Part shown: piece by piece, positions 1-8,097 of the stretch
Position numbering within the stretch: position 1 is the first letter of the stretch
Layout of the letters: every line of letters starts with the position of its first letter
Assembly: GCF_000296215.2 (NCBI RefSeq)
Contig: NZ_CP013949.1
Coordinates: 3,031,501-3,095,500, forward strand
Origin: Bradyrhizobium sp. CCGE-LA001
GTDB lineage: Bacteria; Pseudomonadota; Alphaproteobacteria; Rhizobiales; Xanthobacteraceae
Direction of reading: 5' to 3'
DNA: 64,000 bases
Notes under the pieces: generated by a model
Told to the model about the DNA's origin: nothing
The model's database searches: none
The model's input: the letters and a program-made list of their open reading frames with translations, nothing else
Program-made: the position numbers and the translations under genes

Positions 1-125
1 TTGCGCTTCATTACGAAAGTTTAACCCCGCCGCCAGCGCACGGTAAGGCGGGAGCCCCCATGTTCAGGTCCGTAAGGTGCCGCCATCCGGCGCCAAAAGA
101 ATTTCAAGGCCCTGGAGATCTCTAC

Positions 126-1703
126 ATGACCGACCGTCCCGACCTCTCGAACCTTCCGTCCTACCGGCAGCCGCGCCGGTCGGTGTTCTCCGCACGCAAG
201 ATCGCGCTGATGGCCTCGGTCGTCGCCGGTCTCGGCGCGGCCGTCTATGGCTTCAGCCCCTCGACCTCGCCGGCAGACCTGTTCGCGAGTCCGGCGCATG
301 CGCAGGTCAACAACGAGGTCCGCAAGGTCGAGCGTCCGGTCGGTTTCGCTGATGTCGTCGAGCGCGTGAAGCCGTCGGTGATCTCGGTGAAGGTCAACAT
401 GAAGGAGAAGGCCGCGAGCAACGATGACGGCGATGACCAGTCCTCGCCGTTCCAGCCGGGCTCGCCGATGGAGCGCTTCTTCCGCCGCTTCGGCGGGCCG
501 GATGGTATTCCCGGGCTGAAGGGCGGTCGTGGCCGCGTCGTGCAGGGCCAGGGCTCCGGCTTCTTCATCTCGGCCGACGGCTATGCCGTGACCAACAACC
601 ACGTGGTCGACGGCGCCGACAAGGTCGAGGTCACCACCGACGACGGCAAGACCTATACCGCCAAGGTGATCGGCACCGATCAACGCACCGACCTCGCTTT
701 GATCAAGGTCGAGGGCAGCTCGAACTTCCCGTTCGCCAAGCTTGCCGACAGCAAGCCGCGGATCGGCGACTGGGTGCTCGCGGTCGGCAATCCCTTCGGC
801 CTCGGCGGCACCGTGACCGCAGGCATCGTCTCGGCCAGCGGCCGCGACATCGGCAACGGCCCCTATGACGATTTCATCCAGATCGACGCGCCCGTGAACA
901 AGGGCAATTCCGGCGGTCCGGCCTTCGACACCAACGGCGAGGTGATGGGCGTCAACACGGCGATCTACTCGCCCTCGGGCGGCAGCGTCGGCATCGCGTT
1001 CTCGATCCCGGCCAACACCGTCAAGAGCGTGATCGCCCAGCTCAAGGACAAGGGCTCGGTCAGTCGCGGCTGGATCGGCGTGCAGATTCAGCCGGTGACG
1101 TCGGATATCGCCGACAGCCTCGGCATGAAGAAGGCCGAAGGCGCGCTGGTGGCGGAGCCGCAGGCGAACGGTCCGGCGGCCAAGGCCGGTATCGAGTCCG
1201 GCGACGTCATCACCGCGGTCAACGGCGAAGCCGTCAAGGACGCCCGCGAGCTTGCGCGCACCATCGGCGGCATGGCGCCCGGCGCCACCGTGAAGCTCAA
1301 CGTGCTGCACAAGGGCCAGGACAAGGTGGTGAACCTTACGCTCGGCCAGCTGCCGAACACGGTCGAGGCCAAGGCCGACACCGACACTGACAGCGGCAAG
1401 GGTGCGAGCCGTGGCACCGATGTGCCGAAGCTCGGCATGACCGTTGCGCCCGCCAATTCCGTCGCCGGTGCTGGCAAGGAAGGCGTCGTGGTCACCCAGG
1501 TCGATCCGAAGAGCGCCGCGGCCGAACGCGGCTTCAAGGAAGGCGACGTGATTCTCGAAGTCGGCGGCAAGAGCGTTGCCACCGCCGGCGAAGTCCGCGA
1601 CGCCATCAACACGGCGCGGACTGACAACAAGAACAGCATCCTGATGCGCGTGAAGAGCGGCGGCCAGTCGCGCTTCGTCGCCGTGCCCATCGCCAAGGGC
1701 TGA
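126..1703 (+). CDS. degP: Do-family periplasmic serine endoprotease (DegP/HtrA-like)
   Basis: Protease and chaperone for misfolded envelope proteins; 525 aa. A basic N-terminus and one hydrophobic segment (about residues 24-43) give a signal peptide or anchor ending near AHAQ. The trypsin-like domain has the full triad: His159 in TNNHVVDG, Asp189 in RTDLALI and Ser262 in GNSGGPAF. Two PDZ domains follow (roughly residues 300-390 and 430-520), the normal Do layout. The ATG at 126 is chosen because GGAG lies 8 nt upstream; an in-frame ATG at 60 would add 22 residues that do not look like a signal peptide. An 11-bp hairpin terminator follows, so it is probably transcribed apart from the regulator genes downstream, although a link to envelope stress sensing is plausible. 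Confidence 0.95.
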   Translation: MTDRPDLSNLPSYRQPRRSVFSARKIALMASVVAGLGAAVYGFSPSTSPADLFASPAHAQVNNEVRKVERPVGFADVVERVKPSVISVKVNMKEKAASNDDGDDQSSPFQPGSPMERFFRRFGGPDGIPGLKGGRGRVVQGQGSGFFISADGYAVTNNHVVDGADKVEVTTDDGKTYTAKVIGTDQRTDLALIKVEGSSNFPFAKLADSKPRIGDWVLAVGNPFGLGGTVTAGIVSASGRDIGNGPYDDFIQIDAPVNKGNSGGPAFDTNGEVMGVNTAIYSPSGGSVGIAFSIPANTVKSVIAQLKDKGSVSRGWIGVQIQPVTSDIADSLGMKKAEGALVAEPQANGPAAKAGIESGDVITAVNGEAVKDARELARTIGGMAPGATVKLNVLHKGQDKVVNLTLGQLPNTVEAKADTDTDSGKGASRGTDVPKLGMTVAPANSVAGAGKEGVVVTQVDPKSAAAERGFKEGDVILEVGGKSVATAGEVRDAINTARTDNKNSILMRVKSGGQSRFVAVPIAKG

Positions 1704-1844
1704 GGCGTCAGGAGGCTTACGAGATGAAGGGTGTCGCCGGCATCAGTCGCCCCCGCCGGTGGCGCCCTTCGGGGGAGCAGCGCAACGCTCGCTTCCCCTG
1801 TCTACCTTCCGGTGGAATTACGCCCCCCTCCGTCGGAAGGCCTA

Positions 1845-1882
1845 GGGCGGTGAGGTCCCCCCAGCCTCACCGCCCGCCTTTT
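1845..1882 (+). terminator. Rho-independent terminator after the Do protease gene
   Basis: Perfect 11-bp stem: GGGCGGTGAGG (1845-1855) pairs with CCTCACCGCCC (1865-1875) around a 9-nt loop, followed by GCCTTTT. It lies 142 nt past the protease stop and before the response regulator. Confidence 0.7.
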
Positions 1883-1956
1883 CCCCGCTCCGAGATGGTC
1901 CCGCTCGGCTTGCATGCGATTGCCGTCCGCGCCATGTTTAGAGAAGGTTCACGCCC

Positions 1957-2658
1957 TTGACTGCCGCCGAACGCACGATGCGCCTCCTCATTATCGAAGA
2001 CGACCGCGAATCCGCCGACTATCTCGTGAAGGCGTTTCGTGAGGTCGGGCACATTGCCGACCACGCCGCCGACGGCGAGGAAGGCCTCGCCATGGCCGAG
2101 AGCGGCGAATACGACGTGCTGGTGGTCGACCGCATGCTGCCCAAGCGCGACGGCCTGTCGTTGATCGGCGCGCTGCGTGACAAGGACAACAGCACGCCGG
2201 TGCTGATTCTCTCCGCGCTCGGTCAGGTCGACGACCGCATCAAGGGCCTGCGCGCCGGCGGTGACGATTACCTGCCGAAACCCTATTCCTTCGCCGAGCT
2301 GCTCGCCCGCGTCGAGGTGCTGTCGCGCCGCCGCGGCGGACCCGCCGAGGACACGCTCTACCGCGTCGGCGATCTCGAGCTCGACCGTCTCTCCCACCGC
2401 GTGGCCCGCGGCAAGGACGAGCTGACGCTGCAGCCGCGCGAATTCCGCCTGCTCGAATACCTCATGAAGCATGCCGGCCAAGTGGTGACGCGCACCATGC
2501 TGCTCGAGAACGTCTGGGATTATCATTTCGATCCGCAGACCAACGTGATCGACGTGCACATTTCGCGGCTACGCTCCAAGATCGACAAGGGTTTCGAGCG
2601 CCCGCTGCTGCACACGATCCGCGGCGCGGGGTACATGATCCGTGACGGCATTCGGTAA
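1957..2658 (+). CDS. OmpR-family two-component response regulator
   Basis: DNA-binding response regulator, 233 aa from the TTG start. The receiver domain (about 8-120) has the acidic pocket Glu14-Asp15-Asp16, the phosphoacceptor Asp58 in VLVVDRMLP and the Lys of LPKPY. A winged-helix OmpR/PhoB domain (about 135-230) ends in the typical HTIRGAGYMI. AGAAGG lies 9 nt before the TTG at 1957, whereas the in-frame ATG at 1978 (giving MRLLIIEDD) has no visible Shine-Dalgarno; family alignments would favour the ATG, so the start is open. It overlaps the sensor kinase gene by 17 nt, so the two form a cognate pair. The signal sensed cannot be read from the sequence. Confidence 0.92.
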   Translation: MTAAERTMRLLIIEDDRESADYLVKAFREVGHIADHAADGEEGLAMAESGEYDVLVVDRMLPKRDGLSLIGALRDKDNSTPVLILSALGQVDDRIKGLRAGGDDYLPKPYSFAELLARVEVLSRRRGGPAEDTLYRVGDLELDRLSHRVARGKDELTLQPREFRLLEYLMKHAGQVVTRTMLLENVWDYHFDPQTNVIDVHISRLRSKIDKGFERPLLHTIRGAGYMIRDGIR

Positions 2659-4102
2659 ACTCGTCCGCACCACGGCGTTCCGGCTGACGCTGGTCTATCT
2701 GCTGCTGTTCGCGATGTTCGCGGCCTCGCTGTTGGCCTATTTCGCCTGGAACACGCGGCGCCTGATCACCGAGGAAATCACGCAGACGGTCAATGCCGAG
2801 ACCTCGGAGATCAGCGAGATCTACGGCCGCAGGGGCTTGCGCGGCCTCGTGCTCGCGATCGAATACCGGGCGCTGCGGCCGGGCGCCAACCTCTACCTCG
2901 TGACCACGCCGACCGGACAGGCGATCGCCGGCAATGTCGGCTCGCTCGCGCCCGGCGTGATGGCGACGCGCGGCTGGTCCGAGACGGCCTATCGGCGCAT
3001 CGAGGATGCCGACGAGCGCGATCATCGCGCGCTGGTGCGCGTCACCGAGCTGGAGAACGGCTTCCGTCTTCTGATCGGCCGCGATCTCGACGAGCGGCGG
3101 CGGCTGTTCGGCATCGTGGCAAAGGCCGCGCAATGGTCGGTCCTGATCGTCGTGGTGCTCGGCCTCGGCGGCGGCATCTTCGTCGCACGCCGTGTCTTGA
3201 GGCGCATCGACGCGATGACCGGCACCACGCAGCGGATCATGTCCGGTGATCTCAGCGAGCGCCTGCCCGTGGGGCGCAGCGGCGACGAGCTCGACCGTCT
3301 CGCCGAGAATCTCAACGCCATGCTGGAGCGAATCGAGGCGCTGATGGCGGGGCTGAAGGAAGTCTCCGACAACATCGCGCACGACCTCAAGACACCGTTG
3401 ACGCGCCTGCGCAACCGCGCCGAGGAGGCGCTCGCCAAATCCGGCTGCGAGGCTGACTACCGTGCCGCGCTGGAGCGAACCATCGAGGAATCCGACGGGC
3501 TGATCCGCACCTTCAACGCGCTCCTGATGATCGCGCGCGCCGAGTCCGGACAGGCGCGCGGCAACATGGACGACTTCGACGCCGCCGAGGTCGCGAACGG
3601 CATCCACGAGCTCTACGAGCCGCTCGCCGAAGACGACGGCATGACGCTGAAGGTCAGGTGCGAGCCGACGCCGGTTCACGCCAATCGCGAGTTGATCAGC
3701 CAGGCGCTCGCCAATCTCGTCGAGAACGCGATCAAATATGGCAAGCCTGCGGCGCAGGCCGCGGGAACCGTAGTCAGCATGGACGCGAGGCAGATCACGA
3801 TCGAGGCGAAGCGCGATGGCGACCGAGTGCTGCTGAGCGTTACCGATCGTGGCCCGGGCATCCCGGAAGCGGACCGCAAGCATGTGGTCGAGCGATTCGT
3901 GCGGCTGGAAGCCAGCCGCACGCTGCCGGGCTCCGGCCTCGGCCTCAGCCTCGCCTCGGCGGTTGCAACATTGCACGGCGGCGAATTGCGCCTGGGCGAT
4001 GCGCATCCCGGCCTCGTCGCCACGCTCGTCCTGCCGGCGCGCGCGGGCGCCGGCGACAGGGTTGCTCCGCCAATACCGGATGTGCCACAGAAGGTGGCAT
4101 GA
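2642..4102 (+). CDS. Two-component sensor histidine kinase (HAMP-HisKA-HATPase)
   Basis: Membrane sensor kinase, 486 aa, partner of the preceding OmpR-type regulator. TM1 (about 15-36) and TM2 (about 162-184) flank a periplasmic stretch of about 125 residues. Then come a HAMP linker, a HisKA domain with phosphoacceptor His247 in DNIAHDLKTPLTR, and an HATPase domain with the N box (NLVENAIKYG), G1 (DRGPGIP) and G2 (GSGLGLSLA). It starts with GTG inside the regulator gene, and its TGA overlaps the ATG of glnE, so the three are probably co-transcribed. The periplasmic domain has no motif I recognise. Confidence 0.92.
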   Translation: MTAFGKLVRTTAFRLTLVYLLLFAMFAASLLAYFAWNTRRLITEEITQTVNAETSEISEIYGRRGLRGLVLAIEYRALRPGANLYLVTTPTGQAIAGNVGSLAPGVMATRGWSETAYRRIEDADERDHRALVRVTELENGFRLLIGRDLDERRRLFGIVAKAAQWSVLIVVVLGLGGGIFVARRVLRRIDAMTGTTQRIMSGDLSERLPVGRSGDELDRLAENLNAMLERIEALMAGLKEVSDNIAHDLKTPLTRLRNRAEEALAKSGCEADYRAALERTIEESDGLIRTFNALLMIARAESGQARGNMDDFDAAEVANGIHELYEPLAEDDGMTLKVRCEPTPVHANRELISQALANLVENAIKYGKPAAQAAGTVVSMDARQITIEAKRDGDRVLLSVTDRGPGIPEADRKHVVERFVRLEASRTLPGSGLGLSLASAVATLHGGELRLGDAHPGLVATLVLPARAGAGDRVAPPIPDVPQKVA

Positions 4103-7086
4103 ACCACTCCGCGCCGGGAAACGCGGACAAGCATGGTGAGAGCCTCGCCGCACGCTTCGCGGAAGCTCCCTGTGTTGCCGCTTCCACAACCGACGAGACT
4201 CGTTTTTCGAATTGGCTGGCCGAACTCGAGCCGGCGCAGTCGGCCCGTCTCGAATCGCTGCTGGTTCGTCCCTTCGCGCGGGATATTCTGACCGGCATTG
4301 CGGAATTCTCGCCCTATCTGTTCGAGCTGGTGCGCGCCGATCCCATGCGCCTGATCCGGTTGCTCGAATGCGATCCGGATGCGCATCCGGCAGGCTTGAT
4401 GGCGGAGGCGAGGGGCGCCGTGCTCGCGGCGCCTGACGAAGCCGAGGTGATGCGACTGCTTCGCCGCATGAAGGCGGAGGCTGCGCTCCTGACCGCGCTG
4501 TGCGACATCGGCGGCGTCTGGCCGGTGATGCGGGTGACGGCGGCACTGACGGACGTCGCGGTGTTCTCGGTCCAGGCGGCGCTCCAGTACCTGCTGCGGC
4601 AGGAAGCCGCACGCGGCAAGCTCTTACCGCCCGATCCTGAAGCGCCCGAGATCGGCTGTGGGCTGATCGTGCTCGCGATGGGCAAGATGGGCGCAGGCGA
4701 GCTGAACTATTCCAGCGACATCGATCTCATCGTGTTCTTCGACCCCGAGGCGACGACACTCGCGCCCGATATCGAACCGCAGCCGTTCTTCGTGCGCGTG
4801 ACGCAAGGAATGGCGCGCATCCTCCAGCAGCGCACCTATGACGGTTACGTCTTCCGCGTCGATCTGCGCCTGCGGCCAGATCCGTCCTCGACACAGGTGG
4901 CGATCTCCCGCGACGCCGCGCTGAATTATTACGAGCGGGAAGGACGTACCTGGGAGCGCGCTGCCATGATCAAGGCGCGCGCCTGCGCCGGGGATCCCAA
5001 AGCGGGCGAGGCATTGCTGGCCGAGATCGCGCCGTTCGTCTGGCGCAAGCATCTCGACTTCGCCGCACTCGCCGACGTGCACGACATGAAGCGGCAGATG
5101 CAGACCTATCGCGGCCAGAGCGAGGTCGCCGTCGAAGGCCACAACGTCAAGGTCGGCCGCGGCGGCATCCGCGAGATCGAGTTCTTCGCGCAGACTCAGC
5201 AATTGATCGCCGGCGGCCGCCATCCGGAATTGCGGGTGCGGCCGACGCTCGAAGCCCTCGACGTGCTCGCCTCCAGCAACTGGATCACCTCTGCCGCGCG
5301 GGACGAACTGGCCACGGCCTACGAATTCCTGCGCCGTGTCGAGCATCGTCTTCAGATGATCGCCGACGAGCAGACCCATACGCTGCCCGAGGACAAGGAG
5401 GCGGTCGAGCGTTTCGCCTGGTTCTTCGGTTATCCGGATCGCGAGGCTTTTGCGCGCGACCTGTTGCGCCAACTCGGGATCGTGCAGGGCCACTACGAAA
5501 AGCTGTTCGAGGGCGACGATCCGACCGGCACGGCCAAATTGCCGGCGCTCGATTACGGCGCGGGTCCAGACGATCCGCGCCTGCTCCAGCACATTGCCGC
5601 GCTCGGCTTCAAGAAGCCTGCCGCGGTGGCGCAGACCGTGCGCGATTGGATCACCGGCGATTATCGCGTGTTCCGCAATGAGGCGACGCGAAGCGCCTTC
5701 GTCGAGTTCGTGCCGGCCCTGATCGACGGTCTCGCCCATGCCGAGGAACCCGATCGCGCCGTGGTTGCGTTCGATCATTTCCTCGGCGCGCTCCAGCGCG
5801 GCGGCCGGCTGATCACGCTGCTCGGCCAGAACCGCGATCTCGTCGCGCTGGTGGCGCTGGTGCTGGGTGCGGCGCCGCGGCTCGGCGAGATGCTGGCGCG
5901 CAAGCCGCAGCTGATGGACGGCCTGATCGATCCGCGCTTCTTCGGCGCGATGCCGGACAGGCAGGAATTGTCGGGACGGTTAGCTGCGACCGTGCAGGAT
6001 GCCGGCTCATACGAAGAGTTCCTGGATCGCCTGCGCCTGTTCGGGCAGGAGAGTCTGTTTCTGATCGGCACCCGCATCCTGTCCGGCACCGTCTCGGCGC
6101 AACAGGCGAGCACGGCCTTTGCCGATGTCGCAGAAGGCATCGTCCACACCGTGCATGGCCTCGTCGCCGACCGCTTCGCCGCCCAGCATGGCCGCATCAA
6201 GGGGCAGGAGACCGCGATCATCGCAATGGGCCGGCTCGGCAGCCGCGAGATGACGGCCTCGTCCGATCTCGACCTGATCCTGCTCTACGATTTCGACAGC
6301 GACGATCCGGACTCCGACGGGCCGAAATCGCTGCAAGGCGCCCACTATTTCGCCCGCTTCACCCAACGCCTGATCAGCGCCTTCACGACGCGCACCAATT
6401 ACGGCGTGCTCTACGAGATCGACATGCGGCTGCGCCCGTCGGGCCGTGCCGGTCCCGTGGCTTCGAGCCTCGTCTCGTTCGCGGACTACCAGGCCAACGA
6501 GGCTTGGACCTGGGAGCACATGGCGTTGACGCGCGCCCGCGTGGTGTCGGCCTCGCCCGAATTTCGCGAGCGGATCGAGCGCGTCATCCGCGACGTCCTG
6601 ACCCGCCGCCGCGATCCCGCCATCACCGCCAACGACGTCGCCGACATGCGGCGTGCCATCGCCCAGGAGAAGGGCGAGGCCGATTGCTGGGACATCAAGC
6701 ATGCCGCCGGCGGCATGGTCGATATCGACTTCATCGCGCAATATCTCCAGCTCGTGCACGCTCACGACAAGCCGGAGATCCTCGACGTCAGCACCATGCA
6801 GGTGCTGGAGAACGCATGCAGGCTTGGCGTGCTCCCGCAATCCGAGACCGAGATATTGCGCGCCGCCGCGCGCCTCTATCACGACCTGACGCAGATCCTG
6901 CGGCTCTGCGTCAGCGACCGCTTCAAGCCGGAAACAGCAGGCACCGATCTCCAGCGCGTGATGGCGCGTGCCGGCGATGCGCCGGATTTCTCCTCGCTGG
7001 AGGCGCGGGTGAAGGAGACGCAGAGCGAGGTGCGTCGCGTCTTCACGGCGCTGCTGGAAGGGACGTCGTCTGCTTCAGCGCGGTGA
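4099..7086 (+). CDS. glnE: Bifunctional glutamine synthetase adenylyltransferase/adenylyl-removing enzyme
   Basis: Adenylylates and de-adenylylates glutamine synthetase under control of PII, tuning ammonia assimilation. It is 995 aa, as is usual for GlnE. Two nucleotidyltransferase domains are visible: an N-terminal one with Asp207 and Asp209 in GELNYSSDIDLIVFFD (adenylyl removal), and a C-terminal one with Asp723 and Asp725 in REMTASSDLDLILLYD (adenylylation). Each is followed by a helical GlnE/GlnD-type domain. The ATG at 4099 overlaps the kinase stop (ATGA) and has AGAAGG upstream; the frame stays open much further 5', but that part is a shadow of the kinase gene. Its 3' end overlaps the convergent fdsD by 44 nt. 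Confidence 0.97.
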   Translation: MNHSAPGNADKHGESLAARFAEAPCVAASTTDETRFSNWLAELEPAQSARLESLLVRPFARDILTGIAEFSPYLFELVRADPMRLIRLLECDPDAHPAGLMAEARGAVLAAPDEAEVMRLLRRMKAEAALLTALCDIGGVWPVMRVTAALTDVAVFSVQAALQYLLRQEAARGKLLPPDPEAPEIGCGLIVLAMGKMGAGELNYSSDIDLIVFFDPEATTLAPDIEPQPFFVRVTQGMARILQQRTYDGYVFRVDLRLRPDPSSTQVAISRDAALNYYEREGRTWERAAMIKARACAGDPKAGEALLAEIAPFVWRKHLDFAALADVHDMKRQMQTYRGQSEVAVEGHNVKVGRGGIREIEFFAQTQQLIAGGRHPELRVRPTLEALDVLASSNWITSAARDELATAYEFLRRVEHRLQMIADEQTHTLPEDKEAVERFAWFFGYPDREAFARDLLRQLGIVQGHYEKLFEGDDPTGTAKLPALDYGAGPDDPRLLQHIAALGFKKPAAVAQTVRDWITGDYRVFRNEATRSAFVEFVPALIDGLAHAEEPDRAVVAFDHFLGALQRGGRLITLLGQNRDLVALVALVLGAAPRLGEMLARKPQLMDGLIDPRFFGAMPDRQELSGRLAATVQDAGSYEEFLDRLRLFGQESLFLIGTRILSGTVSAQQASTAFADVAEGIVHTVHGLVADRFAAQHGRIKGQETAIIAMGRLGSREMTASSDLDLILLYDFDSDDPDSDGPKSLQGAHYFARFTQRLISAFTTRTNYGVLYEIDMRLRPSGRAGPVASSLVSFADYQANEAWTWEHMALTRARVVSASPEFRERIERVIRDVLTRRRDPAITANDVADMRRAIAQEKGEADCWDIKHAAGGMVDIDFIAQYLQLVHAHDKPEILDVSTMQVLENACRLGVLPQSETEILRAAARLYHDLTQILRLCVSDRFKPETAGTDLQRVMARAGDAPDFSSLEARVKETQSEVRRVFTALLEGTSSASAR

Positions 7087-7276
7087 GGGCCTCGCGCACG
7101 TCAGGCGCGAGGCCGGCGCCGCCCGCGTCGAGATGGGCGAAGATCGCGCGCTTCATCCGTGGGTCCCAGAATTTCTTGATGTGCTCGGCAATTCCCGGCA
7201 CGGCCTTGTCATGGCCCTGGCTCTGGAAGAATCTGCCGATCTGGTTGGCCATGTAGATCAGGCGGTCAGGCGACAT
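7043..7276 (-). CDS. fdsD: Formate dehydrogenase delta subunit
   Basis: Small accessory subunit (77 aa) of the soluble NAD-dependent molybdenum formate dehydrogenase; in this family it is needed for a stable, active complex. It has the typical N-terminus MSPDRLIYMANQIGRFF and a conserved FWDPRM segment. The start at 7276 is set by the family N-terminus; upstream codons in frame belong to fdhD. It overlaps the end of fdhD by 11 nt, which suggests translational coupling, and is the last gene of the fds operon. Its 3' end lies inside the 3' end of glnE on the other strand. Confidence 0.9.
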   Translation of the reverse strand: MSPDRLIYMANQIGRFFQSQGHDKAVPGIAEHIKKFWDPRMKRAIFAHLDAGGAGLAPDVREALTALKQTTSLPAAP

Positions 7277-8093
7277 CGGCAACCTCCGTGGCATGGCGGG
7301 CGACGATACGGTCACCATGCGAAAACACCTCGAACCCGTCCTGGCGGGCAATGGCGATCAACGTGATGCCGGCGGCTTCCGCCGTCCGCACCGCGAGCGC
7401 GGTCGGCGCGGAGACGGCGACCATCACGGGGGCGCCGATCGCGGCCGTCTTCTGCACCATCTCCACCGAGACGCGGCTCGTCAGCAGCACCATGCCGCCG
7501 CATGCATCGGTGCGGCTGCGCGCCAGCGCCCCGGCGAGCTTGTCGAGCGCGTTGTGGCGGCCGACATCCTCGCGCAGCGCGACGATGTTGCCGGTAGTAG
7601 ACCAGAAGGCGGCGGCGTGAACGGCACGGGTCTGCAAATTGATCGATTGCAGCGGCGCGATAGCCTGCATCGCCGCCATGATCTCGTTTGGCGTGAAGGT
7701 CTGTCCCTGCGGCACGACCGCCGCGGGCCGCACCGCCTCGGCAATGGACTCGATGCCGCAGATGCCGCAACCGGTCGGGCCTGCGACGTGGCGGCGACGC
7801 TCGCTGATGCGCGCGGCATCGTCCGATGCGAGCCACATGCGCAGCTCGATGCAGTCGTCGAGCCGGACTACGTCGAGCGAGCGGATGTCGTCCACTGACT
7901 TGACGATGCCCTCGCTCACGCTGAAGCCGACGGCAAAATCTTCCAGGTTCTGCGGCGTCCCCATCATGACGGCGTAAGTGCCGCCATTGTAGGTCAGCGC
8001 CAGCGGCGTCTCCTCCGGGATCAGCCGCGCGCCTTCCGACGCGGCGCCGTCACGCCAGATCTCGCGGTCGATGGCCTGCACGGGCACGTGCAT
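7266..8093 (-). CDS. fdhD: FdhD/FdsC sulfurtransferase for formate dehydrogenase maturation
   Basis: Transfers sulfur to the molybdenum cofactor so that the formate dehydrogenase becomes active, and carries the bis-MGD cofactor to the enzyme. It is 275 aa with the conserved cysteine loop TGCGICG and the FdhD signatures AVGFSVSEGIV and REDVGRHNALDKL. The ATG at 8093 lies 4 nt past the fdsA stop, so translation is probably coupled. It sits between fdsA and fdsD, as in other fds operons, where it is called fdsC. Confidence 0.93.
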   Translation of the reverse strand: MHVPVQAIDREIWRDGAASEGARLIPEETPLALTYNGGTYAVMMGTPQNLEDFAVGFSVSEGIVKSVDDIRSLDVVRLDDCIELRMWLASDDAARISERRRHVAGPTGCGICGIESIAEAVRPAAVVPQGQTFTPNEIMAAMQAIAPLQSINLQTRAVHAAAFWSTTGNIVALREDVGRHNALDKLAGALARSRTDACGGMVLLTSRVSVEMVQKTAAIGAPVMVAVSAPTALAVRTAEAAGITLIAIARQDGFEVFSHGDRIVARHATEVADVA

Positions 8094-8097
8094 GCGG

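Noticed and set aside
21..1310. Long open frame on the minus strand across the Do protease gene (and similar ones at 2462-4612 minus, 14427-16559 plus, 26117-27748 plus, 40645-42516 plus, 60664-62013 plus)
   Set aside because: Each lies fully over a clear gene on the other strand and has the Arg/Ala/Gly/His-rich make-up typical of antisense frames in GC-rich DNA; none shows a domain or Shine-Dalgarno.
1724..1960. 78-aa frame after the protease gene
   Set aside because: It spans the hairpin terminator, is Pro/Arg/Ser-rich without structure, and has no family resemblance.
3658..4098. 147-residue N-terminal extension of GlnE
   Set aside because: It lies wholly inside the kinase gene in another frame; the ATGA overlap at 4099 with a Shine-Dalgarno gives the normal GlnE length.
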